Part shown: positions 30,590-39,260 of the stretch, piece after piece
Layout: every line of letters begins with the position of its first letter
How positions within the stretch are numbered: position 1 is the stretch's first letter
Notes under the pieces: model-generated
The model's database searches: none
Seen by the model: only the letters and a program-made list of their open reading frames with translations
Told to the model about the DNA's origin: nothing
Source of the DNA: Bryobacterales bacterium
GTDB taxonomy: Bacteria > Acidobacteriota > Terriglobia > Bryobacterales > Bryobacteraceae
DNA length: 64,000 bases
Direction of reading: 5' to 3'
Assembly: GCA_016721425.1 (NCBI GenBank)
Contig: JADKID010000007.1
Coordinates: 186,001 to 250,000, forward strand
Position numbers and translations under genes: made by a program

Positions 30590-33478
30590 TCAGCGCGCCT
30601 CGTGGTAAGGCTTCTTCGCCTCGTACAGGGCGAGTTTCGCCGAGAGCATGGAGATGATCTGCTGGTTCTTCAGCTGCCGGGCCATCGCCAGATTGCGGTT
30701 CGTGAGCTGCACCGCTTCCCCGAAGCGTCCCACCTCGGCGTAGGCGGCTGCCAGCGTGTCGAGCATGATGGGATCTTTTCCCTCGGTCAGCCGCACGGCC
30801 CGCTCGGCATACGTGACCGCCTGAGCCCCGTTGCGAATGGCGCCGTTAGGGTTGGTGGCCAGAATCAACGCCATCTGGCTCAGGGTGGGTACGTTGTCGG
30901 CTTCCAGTTCGAGCACCGTCCGCCACTCGGCCAGCGCCTCCGCGGTCCGGCCCTGCACGAAATACAGCGCCGCGCCGTAGTAGTAGTGTGCCTCGACGAA
31001 TTTTGGATTCAGCGCAACGGCCTTCTGGAAATGCGCCATCGCCTCCTCCACCCGCCGTTGCGGCATCAGCATCGCTCCCAGCGCACTGTGAGCCTCCGCA
31101 GAATTTGGATCGGACGTCAGCGCCTTTTCCAGTTGCGACACCGCTTCATCCATCCGGCCCGTCTCGGCCAGAGCGCGGCCCAGATGATAGCGCGCGTTGG
31201 GATAAGTGGCGGAGATCTCCAGCACCTTGCGGAAGTATGGAATGGCGTCGGCTACACGCTCCTTGGCCACCATGGCCAAGCCCATCTGGAAGTGCGCTTC
31301 GGCGAATTCCGAATTGCCAGCGATCGCTTTTTCAAAGTAGACGATCGCCTGGTCTATCTTCCCCTCGCTCGCCACGATCCGGCCCATGTTCGTGAGTGCC
31401 GTGGGGTTGTCGGGGATCGTCTCCAGCGCCCTCTGGAAATGGGCAGCAGCCTCGGTCATCTGGCCCTTCTGCGCCAGGATGCGGCCCAGGAAGTTATTTG
31501 CCTCCACCGAGCCGGGGTCTATCTCCAGCGCCTTCTGGAACTCAGCCACTGCTTCGTCCACGCGGTTCAGCCCGGCGAGCGCAACGCCGAGATTGCTGTG
31601 AATATCGCGGAAGTCCGCGTTGAGCCGTTGTGTTGTCTGAAACTCGGCTAACGCCTCGCCAAACTGCCCCATCTCCGCCAGCAGCACGCCCAGGCTGTTG
31701 TGCGCCTTGTCATCTTCCGGGCTCAACGCCAACGCCTTCCGCCACTCTGCGACTGAGGCTTGCAGATCGCCTTTCTTCGACAGTGTTCGCGCCGTATCGG
31801 TGGCCCGGTAGAAATCCGCCGCCGGGATATCGAGCCGCTGGATGCCGTCCACGGTCGTATTGACGAAGTCCGGAATGTTCACTGCCCGGTTGGCCGCCGT
31901 GGAATTCTCAATGAGAATAGCCGGGCTATCGTTGCCGTCTTCGTCGATGTGGGTCAGGAACATCTGCGTGTAAGGAGAGAGGCTCTTCGACGAGAACACC
32001 AGCCACCGGCCATTGGGTGAGAAGCTGTGCCAGGAGTTCATCAGCTTCATGTTGGCCCGCATCCGGCGCGCCGTCCCTCCTCCAAAAGGCACGATGTACA
32101 GTTCGCTATCGGGCCGCATCAGCAACCCGTTGCGCGCCTGCACGTAGACAATCCACTTGCCGTCCGGCGACACGCGGGCAAACGAGTTGCTCTTGTTGTT
32201 CTGCGAGGCGCCCTCGATCCGCTCCGGGACGCCACCCTTGCCGTCGTTAAACGGGATCCGGTAGAGGTCATACTGCACCGGCGTCTCAGCCGTATCGTTG
32301 GCAAACTCCGAAGTCCTGACGCCCTCGGGGTAGGGCACCCCGGCCTTGGCCCGGCCGAAGACGATGTATTTGCCGTCGGGGCTCCAGGTGGCGTTCGTGT
32401 TGACGTACGTCTCGTCGTCGGCTCCGGGCAGCGCCTTCAACTGCCCGGTCTCTTTGCTGTACCAGGCCAGAATGCCGCGGGTGGGATAGAAAACCTGATT
32501 GAAGCGGTAGTCCTTGTAGTTGGCCTGGTAGAAGTTGCCCTCCAGGTCCTTCACCAGCTGCAGGCCCTTCTTTGTGCCGGCCGCTGTGGATTCCGGAGAG
32601 ACGGCGGCGCCGTTGATCATGGTGACCACGTACTTGCCCGTGGGCGAAACCTGAGACATGAAGCCCACGCGCAGCTTGCCGCCGAGCTTGCCCTTGAACG
32701 TGCTCCAGGCGATCAAGTCCTGGTTGCGGATCTCCATGTTCTTCCGCACCGGAACGATGGCGTAAAGCCCCTTGTCGCTCTGCGGTCCGTCGAGGTCCAT
32801 GCCCATTGTGGAACCGTCCCGCGAGAACGAGTGGCAGTTGGCGCAAGTGGGCATCTGGTCCAGTAGCTTTTTGCTGACCGGCTCTGAGACGTTGCGCAGC
32901 CGCCAGGCAATGAGCGGTATCGCAGCCGGCGGGAGTGGTTTGATGACGCCTTTTTCCGTCTCCGATGACATCATGGGGACGTCCCGGTAAAAGATCGGCG
33001 CGCCCACCGGATCCTTCGAGGTCTTGAATTTCAGTTCGCCGCGCGAGACGGGCTGCGCCGTTCGTGCGTCGATCCCGGTGAGCACGAGGGTGGCCGTCCG
33101 CTCCAGGCTGCGTTTCTTGATTGCCGCCCAGATTTCGGGTTCCGGCTTCCAGGTATGCCCGGCGGCCTGTTCCGGGGTCAACTCAGGCAGTTTGTTGGTG
33201 GCCGAAATGCACGCCGGATCGATCTCACCCAGCTTCATCCGTTCGCCGCGAGAGGCGACCCGCAGCGTGGGGGCTCCGTCCCCGAAGCTCACCTCGATCC
33301 GCCAGGATGTCGCGCTCGCGGCGGCATCCCGCCACTGGAAGGTAGGCGCCATGAAGTCCATGGGGAAGACCGTCTCAGGCTGAGGGTAGTCCACCGTGAT
33401 AGCAGCCGGAGCGGCCGGCTGTGCCGCCAGCCAGGAAGCCAGAGAGAGCGCCAGCGCCAGCGTTCGGACCAGAATCAC
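30590..33478 (-). CDS. Exported CxxCH / beta-propeller / TPR protein (long paralogue)
   Basis: A 962-residue protein. The start is GTG 33478 (GGAGG 4 nt before), giving the signal MILVRTLALALSLASWLAA. Residues ~30-200 form an Ig-like segment (ITVDYPQPETVFPM, FQWRDAAAS). At about residue 215, TCANCHSFSRDG is a c-type heme motif (CxxCH). Next is a propeller of PD40 blades (WSPDGKYIVFGR, VSPDGKWIVYVQ, FSPNGRWLVFSS). The C-terminal third has about nine TPR units (for example DEAVAEFQKALEIDP). The end KKPYHEAR matches PYHESR of the paralogue at 56241-58559. Location is likely periplasmic. The heme motif, if used, suggests redox or oxygen sensing. Confidence 0.85.
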   Translation of the reverse strand: MILVRTLALALSLASWLAAQPAAPAAITVDYPQPETVFPMDFMAPTFQWRDAAASATSWRIEVSFGDGAPTLRVASRGERMKLGEIDPACISATNKLPELTPEQAAGHTWKPEPEIWAAIKKRSLERTATLVLTGIDARTAQPVSRGELKFKTSKDPVGAPIFYRDVPMMSSETEKGVIKPLPPAAIPLIAWRLRNVSEPVSKKLLDQMPTCANCHSFSRDGSTMGMDLDGPQSDKGLYAIVPVRKNMEIRNQDLIAWSTFKGKLGGKLRVGFMSQVSPTGKYVVTMINGAAVSPESTAAGTKKGLQLVKDLEGNFYQANYKDYRFNQVFYPTRGILAWYSKETGQLKALPGADDETYVNTNATWSPDGKYIVFGRAKAGVPYPEGVRTSEFANDTAETPVQYDLYRIPFNDGKGGVPERIEGASQNNKSNSFARVSPDGKWIVYVQARNGLLMRPDSELYIVPFGGGTARRMRANMKLMNSWHSFSPNGRWLVFSSKSLSPYTQMFLTHIDEDGNDSPAILIENSTAANRAVNIPDFVNTTVDGIQRLDIPAADFYRATDTARTLSKKGDLQASVAEWRKALALSPEDDKAHNSLGVLLAEMGQFGEALAEFQTTQRLNADFRDIHSNLGVALAGLNRVDEAVAEFQKALEIDPGSVEANNFLGRILAQKGQMTEAAAHFQRALETIPDNPTALTNMGRIVASEGKIDQAIVYFEKAIAGNSEFAEAHFQMGLAMVAKERVADAIPYFRKVLEISATYPNARYHLGRALAETGRMDEAVSQLEKALTSDPNSAEAHSALGAMLMPQRRVEEAMAHFQKAVALNPKFVEAHYYYGAALYFVQGRTAEALAEWRTVLELEADNVPTLSQMALILATNPNGAIRNGAQAVTYAERAVRLTEGKDPIMLDTLAAAYAEVGRFGEAVQLTNRNLAMARQLKNQQIISMLSAKLALYEAKKPYHEAR

Positions 33479-33604
33479 GTTTCCTCCCAAACCTCCAGCA
33501 TACAGAACTGCGTGCGGCCCGCCGTACAGGCTCTGTCTCCCGCCGCTACAATCGTGGAAGTGATACTTGGCTCCATCTCAGACCTGTGCGGGCGGGGGGC
33601 CTGA

Positions 33605-34735
33605 TTGCCGTCCGTAATCCTGGAGCCGCCCTTTGACCTCGAAGCCGTTCCGGACCAACCGGCGGTCTTTCTGATCGTGCCCAGGGAAGGGAAGCCGTAC
33701 CTGGCCCGCACTGCGCTGCTCCGCCGCCGCCTGCGCCGCCTGCTGGGCGAGCGGGCCGCACTCTCCCGTATGCTGAGCCTGCGGGATCTGGCGATCCGGG
33801 TGGAGTACACCCTGACGGCCTCGCGCCTGGCTTCCAGCCTTGTCTACTATCAACTGGCGCGCACCCACTTTGCCGATGACTATGCGGAGCGCATCAAGCT
33901 GCGCCTCAGTCCGTTTGTCAAAGTGCTGCTCGGCAACCCGTTTCCACGGACGTCGGTGACCACAAGGCTGGGCGCGGGCAAGTCCTATCAATTCGGTCCG
34001 TTCCGCAGCCGCGCCTCGGCCGAGCGATTTGAGCAGGAGGTGCTGGATCTGTTTCAGGTCCGGCGCTGTCAGGAGGACTTGGCGGTGTCTCCTGAACATC
34101 CGGGCTGTATCTATGGCGAGATGATGCGCTGCCTGCGCCCCTGCCAGGACGCCGTCACCACAGAGGAGTACGGCACCGAGGTGCACCGTCTGGTGCAGTT
34201 TCTCACCACGCAAGGGCAGAGCCTGCTGGAATCAATTGCCCATGCGCGGGAACGATCCAGCGCCAACCTCGATTTCGAAGACGCCCAGCGCCAGCATCAG
34301 CGCCATCAGCGAATTGAACAGGTGCTCCGGCTGAGAGATGACCTGGCGGCCGATATCGAGCGGCTGTGTGGCGTTGCCGTCTCGCCCAGCGTGGAGCCTG
34401 GCGCCGTGGAACTGCACTTTCTGGATCGCGGACTTTGGCATCAACCCGTGGAATTCAGCGTTGCCGCCACGGGCAAGGAGGCCGTTCCCCTGGACCGCCG
34501 CCTGCGCGAAGTAGTGGCCCAACTGCCGCAGTTACGCGCCAGCACACGAGAACGGGCCGAGCAGATCTCCATCCTGGCCCGCTGGTATTACTCGTCGTGG
34601 CGCGATGCGGAGTGGTTTTCCTGCGCGAGCCTGGCCGACCTGCCCTACCGGCGCCTGGTGCGTGCCCTATCCAAAGCGGCTCCCCCACTGACCTACCAGC
34701 AGGGCGAACCCACCGACGCCCCGCCGGCCTCATGA
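33605..34735 (+). CDS. UvrC/Cho-like protein with degenerate GIY-YIG domain and no second nuclease domain
   Basis: A 376-residue protein starting at TTG 33605. Residues ~130-215 match the central UvrC segment: YQFGPFRSRASAERF, LFQVRRCQEDL, PGCIYGEMMRCLRPC and a YGTEVHRLVQFLTTQG helix. The N-terminal GIY-YIG region is visible only as a ghost: AVFLIVPREGKPYLA stands where G-x-Y and Y-x-G should be, so the catalytic Tyr is missing. A coiled UvrB-binding-like helix follows (~230-260). The RNase H-like and HhH domains of true UvrC are absent. It is therefore probably a non-catalytic repair-associated protein, perhaps binding UvrB or DNA. The next gene lies 3 bp downstream on the opposite strand. 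Confidence 0.75.
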   Translation: MPSVILEPPFDLEAVPDQPAVFLIVPREGKPYLARTALLRRRLRRLLGERAALSRMLSLRDLAIRVEYTLTASRLASSLVYYQLARTHFADDYAERIKLRLSPFVKVLLGNPFPRTSVTTRLGAGKSYQFGPFRSRASAERFEQEVLDLFQVRRCQEDLAVSPEHPGCIYGEMMRCLRPCQDAVTTEEYGTEVHRLVQFLTTQGQSLLESIAHARERSSANLDFEDAQRQHQRHQRIEQVLRLRDDLAADIERLCGVAVSPSVEPGAVELHFLDRGLWHQPVEFSVAATGKEAVPLDRRLREVVAQLPQLRASTRERAEQISILARWYYSSWRDAEWFSCASLADLPYRRLVRALSKAAPPLTYQQGEPTDAPPAS

Positions 34736-34738
34736 GGC

Positions 34739-35473
34739 CTACTCGGCCTCGATCCGGATGGAGCCGATGCCACCCTTCACCGTCAACCGGATGGTGGGGC
34801 CGCCCTTGCCGTAGGCATCATTCACCCAACGATTGCCGTCCTTCTTCAAGCCGTGTACCTCGATGTCGCCGAGGCCGCCGGACGCTTCCGCCACCACGGC
34901 AACACTGGCAGGCACGCGTACCTTTGCCTCACCCACTCCGCCCTCGATCTTCACATCCACATCTTTCTTCGGCGCGAGCCTCAGATCCATGTCGACCTTG
35001 CCCGCACCCAGATGCACCTCCGCACTGCGAAGCGTCAATTCGTGAAGATCCAGTTCGTTCTCACCCGCGCCACACCGGACGACCAGATCCAGCGGGATGT
35101 CGTTGGCCAGCTTCATCACCCAGTCGTTCCTCATGTTGCCAATTTGAGTGCCGCCGCTGCCCTGCTGCACGGTGAGGCGCCCACGGAAGCCAGTACCCTC
35201 ATAGCGGACTTGAGGCTTCCACGACGGCACGTTGTAGGCGAATTCACCCTCGAAGAACTCTTTGGCGCCGCCTCTGAGTTTCAGCGTGCCGGCGCCCATG
35301 CCGAATTCGGCCTGCACCATCTCCGCTTTGGCCACCTTCTCGCGGGCGACGATCTGGGTGGAGCGCTCGGTCTCTCCCGAGACGCTCACGCCGTCGCCGC
35401 CGGTGTGCACCGTGCAGCCGGCCAGCAGCATCACGCCATTCGCCATTGCCATCCATCGGGCATCGAGTCTCAT
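34739..35473 (-). CDS. Putative lipoprotein with adhesin-like beta-helix (toast-rack/DUF2154-like)
   Basis: A 244-residue protein whose N-terminus MANGVMLLAGCTV holds a lipobox (LAGC). I place the start at ATG 35473. A first beta region (GETERSTQIVAREKVAKAEM, FGMGAGTLKLRGGA) precedes repeated short strands (VRCGAGENELDLHELTLRSAEVHLGAGKVDMDL, KDVDVKIEGGVGEAKVRVP, GGLGDIEVHG, VKGGIGSIRIEAE). This is the pattern of the DUF2154/LiaF-like toast-rack. The lipid anchor would hold it to a membrane. LiaF-like proteins sense cell-envelope stress in Firmicutes; here no partner kinase is near. Only 37 bp separate this gene from the fucosidase gene. Confidence 0.75.
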   Translation of the reverse strand: MRLDARWMAMANGVMLLAGCTVHTGGDGVSVSGETERSTQIVAREKVAKAEMVQAEFGMGAGTLKLRGGAKEFFEGEFAYNVPSWKPQVRYEGTGFRGRLTVQQGSGGTQIGNMRNDWVMKLANDIPLDLVVRCGAGENELDLHELTLRSAEVHLGAGKVDMDLRLAPKKDVDVKIEGGVGEAKVRVPASVAVVAEASGGLGDIEVHGLKKDGNRWVNDAYGKGGPTIRLTVKGGIGSIRIEAE

Positions 35474-35537
35474 TCGGGTGGTTCCGTCCTCTTGATACAA
35501 CTACGAACCCAGCGCTGCCGCCGTTCAAACAATCCGC

Positions 35538-37274
35538 TTAGCGGACGGGTGTCAGAACAATCTTCTCCAGACTCATCGCGGCCGCGCCGCCGGCCATCAG
35601 CGGCTTGACCCGGACCTCGCTGGCGCCGGCGTTCAACTCCACCTGTCCCAATGTCTGCGTCTTGAATACCCACTCGTTGCCCGTGCTCACGGTCTTTCCC
35701 ATCAATTTAGCAGCGCCGATCTCCACGGAGTAATCCGCATTGGCCCGCCGCGACGAGTAGGTGATCTCCACCTTATACCGCCCGGCTTTCGGAGCCACCA
35801 GCTTCCAGTACGGCACGTCCTTATCGCGCGTCCAGCGCGTCAGGTAGACGTGTCCCAGCGCGTTCTCTTTCTTGGCACGCTGCTCAAATTCCGTCTCGAT
35901 TTCGCAGCTTTCCACGCCCAGCGTGATCAGGCCCTTGCTATCGGGGCGGTTCGCAAAAGGCGCAGCCACCGGCGCGCCATCCAGCGTCAACTCAATCACG
36001 CTGGCCACCTCGTCCGGAGCCGATCCAGTCAACTTCAACACGATGTCGTCGCCGTCCCGTACCGATGAGATCGTGCGCGACGGATCGGCCAGCAATTTCG
36101 CCGAATGCACGATGTTGCGCAGACCGGCCACACGCAGCGCCCCGTCTTTGGGCCACTCAAAGACGTGCAGATACAGCTTGTTGCCCTTCACGGTCGAGCG
36201 GCCAAAGAACGACATCCGCTCAAACGGGCTGGCCGTCGTGCCGTAGATCGATTCGCCATTCACGTTCATCCAACGCCCCATCGCATTCAGCCGGGTGATG
36301 AACTCATCCTGAATCGACCCGTCCGGCTTGGGCCCGACGTTCAGAAGAAGGTTCCCGCCTTTGCTCACGACCTCCACCAGCATGCGGATCAGGTCCCGTT
36401 CGGTCTTGAACGAGGTTTCGTACTTGTTGTAGCCCCAAGAGTCGTCGTTGATGGTGACGCAGGCCTCCCACAAGATCGGCTTGCCGCTGGGATCGCGCAT
36501 GCCGGTGGCCGGGACATACTGCTCCGGCGTGCCAAAATCGGCCTTATTGCCGGGTTTCCGCTCATAAAGACGGTCGTTGATGAGTGTGTTGGGCTGGATG
36601 CCGCGAATGAAGTCGTACACCTCGTCGTCGCGCTTGGTCTCGGCCAGGGTGTGCTCCCACTCCCCGTCAAACCAGATCATCGCGATGTCGCCGTACTGCG
36701 TCAGCAACTCGCGCAGTTGCGCCTTCATGTAATCCACGTAGCGATTGTTGTTGCCGCCCTCTTTGAACTTGCCCGGATACTCCCACTGACGCCGCGGCCG
36801 GTAGTCCGGATGGCGCCAATCCATGATCGAGTGATAAAAGCCCAGGCGCATGTCCCGCTTCTTTGCCGCGGCCGCTAGTTGCTTGAGCGGATCACCCGGA
36901 TACGGGGTGAGTTCCATGTCGTAGTCGCTCACCTGGCTGCGGTAAATGCTGAACCCGTCGTGGTGCTTGGAGGTGATCACCATGTACCTGGCGCCGGCGT
37001 TCTTGGCCAGATCCACCCAAGCGTCGGCATTGAAGCGCACCGGATTGAATGTCCGCGCAAACTGATCGTATTCCGCCTGCGGGATCTGCGCCTGCGTGCG
37101 GATCCACTCGTGCCGCCCGATCACGGAGTACGCGCCCCAGTGGATGAACATCCCGAACTTGGAATCGGTAAACCAGCGCGTACGCTCCTCGGCCGAGAGC
37201 GGCGGTTTGGAGGGCTGTGCGGTGGCCAATCCGGCCATCATTAGGGCGAATGCGATCAGTCGTGCGGGTCTCAT
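35538..37274 (-). CDS. Alpha-L-fucosidase (GH29)
   Basis: A 578-residue secreted enzyme (signal RLIAFALMMAGLATAQ). The GH29 fold is clear: WFTDSKFGMFIHWGAYSV, YMVITSKHHDGFSIY, LGFYHSIMDWRHPDY and IAMIWFDGEWEH with catalytic nucleophile Asp203. A C-terminal beta domain (from ~residue 470) probably binds carbohydrate. It removes terminal alpha-L-fucose from glycans. The start is ATG 37274; a TAAACT box on the minus strand stands 10 nt upstream and is shared with the divergent trxB region. The neighbouring sugar-acid enzymes fit a polysaccharide-using lifestyle. Confidence 0.93.
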   Translation of the reverse strand: MRPARLIAFALMMAGLATAQPSKPPLSAEERTRWFTDSKFGMFIHWGAYSVIGRHEWIRTQAQIPQAEYDQFARTFNPVRFNADAWVDLAKNAGARYMVITSKHHDGFSIYRSQVSDYDMELTPYPGDPLKQLAAAAKKRDMRLGFYHSIMDWRHPDYRPRRQWEYPGKFKEGGNNNRYVDYMKAQLRELLTQYGDIAMIWFDGEWEHTLAETKRDDEVYDFIRGIQPNTLINDRLYERKPGNKADFGTPEQYVPATGMRDPSGKPILWEACVTINDDSWGYNKYETSFKTERDLIRMLVEVVSKGGNLLLNVGPKPDGSIQDEFITRLNAMGRWMNVNGESIYGTTASPFERMSFFGRSTVKGNKLYLHVFEWPKDGALRVAGLRNIVHSAKLLADPSRTISSVRDGDDIVLKLTGSAPDEVASVIELTLDGAPVAAPFANRPDSKGLITLGVESCEIETEFEQRAKKENALGHVYLTRWTRDKDVPYWKLVAPKAGRYKVEITYSSRRANADYSVEIGAAKLMGKTVSTGNEWVFKTQTLGQVELNAGASEVRVKPLMAGGAAAMSLEKIVLTPVR

Positions 37275-37335
37275 GCTGCACCATAGTTTATCGCTCGCTG
37301 CGTTAGCATGGAACTTCGAGGGAAGGAATCTGCAT

Positions 37336-38259
37336 ATGCATGACGTCATCATCATCGGGTCGGGCTGCGCGGGAAATACAGCGGCCATCTACACCGGCAG
37401 GGCCGGGTTGAAGCCGCTCGTCATTGTCGGCCATGAGCCTGGCGGCCAGCTCTCCATCACCACGGAGGTGGAGAACTTCCCCGGCTTCCCCGAGGGCGTC
37501 ATGGGGCCTCAACTGGTCGAGAACATGAAGCTGCAGGCGGAGAAGTTCGGCGCCGAGTACATCAGCGGCAAAGTGGCCGAGGCGGATCTCTCCCAGCGCC
37601 CGTTTCGGCTCAAAATTGACGAAGAATGGCACGAATGCCGCACGCTCATCGTCGCTTCCGGTGCTTCGGCGCGTTGGATCGGCCTGCCCAACGAGCAGAA
37701 GCTGATCGGTCACGGCGTCAGCTCCTGTGCCACGTGCGACGGCTTTTTCTACCGCGATAAGCAGATCATGGTGATCGGCGGCGGCGACTCCGCCATGGAG
37801 GAGGCGAACTTCCTCACCCGATTCGGCCGCGAGGTCACGCTCGTCCACCGCCGCGAAGAGTTCCGCGCCTCCAAGATCATGCTGGAGCGAGCCCAGGCCA
37901 ACCCGAAGATCAAGTGGCTCACCAACACCATTCCGGTGGACGTATACGACACGGAAAAGGGCTACGTCACGGCCGTGAAGCTCCGGAACGTGAAGACGAA
38001 TGAGGAGTGGACTCAGGACGTGGACGGCTTCTTTGTCGCCATCGGCCACATTCCCAACACGCAGCCGTTCGTCGGGCAGTTGGATTTGGATCCGGACGGC
38101 TACATCATCGGCCACGGCGGCGCGCGCACCAACATCCCCGGCGTCTTCCATGCAGGCGATGTCGAGGATCGTACCTACCGCCAGGCCATCACTGCTTCGG
38201 GCGCCGGCTGCAAGGCCGCCATCGAAGCGGAGCGCTTCCTGGAATCCGAAGGCCACTAA
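37336..38259 (+). CDS. trxB: Thioredoxin reductase
   Basis: A 307-residue FAD/NADPH enzyme. The FAD motif is IIIGSGCAGNTAAIYTGRAG, the NADPH motif is VIGGGDSAMEEANFL, and the redox pair is in SSCATCDGFFY (Cys131, Cys134). It ends with GVFHAGDVEDRTYRQAITASGAGCKAA, as usual. It keeps thioredoxin reduced in the cytoplasm. The start is ATG 37336 with GGAAGGA upstream. It is divergent from the fucosidase gene and 13 bp before the oxidoreductase gene. Confidence 0.95.
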   Translation: MHDVIIIGSGCAGNTAAIYTGRAGLKPLVIVGHEPGGQLSITTEVENFPGFPEGVMGPQLVENMKLQAEKFGAEYISGKVAEADLSQRPFRLKIDEEWHECRTLIVASGASARWIGLPNEQKLIGHGVSSCATCDGFFYRDKQIMVIGGGDSAMEEANFLTRFGREVTLVHRREEFRASKIMLERAQANPKIKWLTNTIPVDVYDTEKGYVTAVKLRNVKTNEEWTQDVDGFFVAIGHIPNTQPFVGQLDLDPDGYIIGHGGARTNIPGVFHAGDVEDRTYRQAITASGAGCKAAIEAERFLESEGH

Positions 38260-38272
38260 GAGGAAACCTGCC

Positions 38273-39259
38273 ATGCGAGCCTGGTTCATGGACGCCTATG
38301 AGGGCGTCGAGAAACTCCGCCTGGGCGAGACGCCGGACCCGCAGCCGGGGCCCGGCCAGGTTCTACTCGGCCTGCACTACGCCGCGCTAAATCCGGCCGA
38401 TTCATTTTTGGCACAGGCGCTCTACCCCGCCAAGCCGGCACTGCCGCACATCCTGGGCCGCGACGGAGTGGGGACAGTGCTGTCCGTTGGCGAGGGCGTC
38501 ACGAAGGTGAAGCCCGGCGACGTAGCCGGTATTTTGCGCTGCGACGCCGGCGTGGATATCTGGGGCACCCTGGCGGAAAAGGCAGTCATCCCGGCCGCCA
38601 GCCTGGCTCCGGTTCCCTCGGGTTGGACCACGGAGCAGATGGCCGGCGCGCCGCTCGTGTTCCTCACCGCCTGGCAGGCGCTGACGCAGTGGGGCGGCGT
38701 ACCCACGGCGGGGCAGGTGCTGCTGGTGACTGGGGCGTCGGGCGGCGTGGGCGTGGCCTCGGTGCTGCTCGGCAAGTCGATGGGACTGACTGTCATCGCG
38801 CTCTCCCGCAACGCGGCGAAATCGCAGCGGCTGCTTGCCCTGGGCGCCGATCACGTCTTCGATCCGGCCGATCCCGCGCTTCGCAAGAAAATCCAGGCTG
38901 CCACCTCGCCCGCCCGCGTGGATCTCGTGGTGGATAGCGTCGGTGGCCCGCTGTTCAATCAGGTGGTCGCCACGCTCGGCCAGAAGGGATCGATCAGCGT
39001 TGTTGGACGCAGCGCGGGCCCGGTGCCTGAGTTCAACACCGCCATGCTGTTTTTCCGCCGCAACCGCATTGGCGGAGTCTCGGTGGGTGACTACACGCCG
39101 GCCGAGGCGCAAATCGCGTGGGTCGAAATCGTACGCCGCCTGAACCAGATTGACCGCCGCCCCGTGGTGGATGCGGTCTTTCCGTTCACCGATGTCAAGG
39201 CCGCCTTCGCCCGTCTGGCCGAGGGCCCGATGGGCAAGGTCTTGATCCGCGTCAGTTAA
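38273..39259 (+). CDS. MDR-superfamily zinc-less quinone-oxidoreductase-like protein
   Basis: A 328-residue protein starting at ATG 38273 (AGAGGA 9 nt upstream). It has the GroES-like N-terminus (VLLGLHYAALNPADSFLAQ, HILGRDGVGTVLSVGEGV) and the Rossmann motif VTGASGGVGVASVLLGKSMG. Zinc-binding cysteines of alcohol dehydrogenases are not present, which points to the quinone oxidoreductase branch. It probably reduces quinones or other electrophiles with NADPH. It is probably co-transcribed with trxB. Confidence 0.88.
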   Translation: MRAWFMDAYEGVEKLRLGETPDPQPGPGQVLLGLHYAALNPADSFLAQALYPAKPALPHILGRDGVGTVLSVGEGVTKVKPGDVAGILRCDAGVDIWGTLAEKAVIPAASLAPVPSGWTTEQMAGAPLVFLTAWQALTQWGGVPTAGQVLLVTGASGGVGVASVLLGKSMGLTVIALSRNAAKSQRLLALGADHVFDPADPALRKKIQAATSPARVDLVVDSVGGPLFNQVVATLGQKGSISVVGRSAGPVPEFNTAMLFFRRNRIGGVSVGDYTPAEAQIAWVEIVRRLNQIDRRPVVDAVFPFTDVKAAFARLAEGPMGKVLIRVS

Positions 39260-39260
39260 T

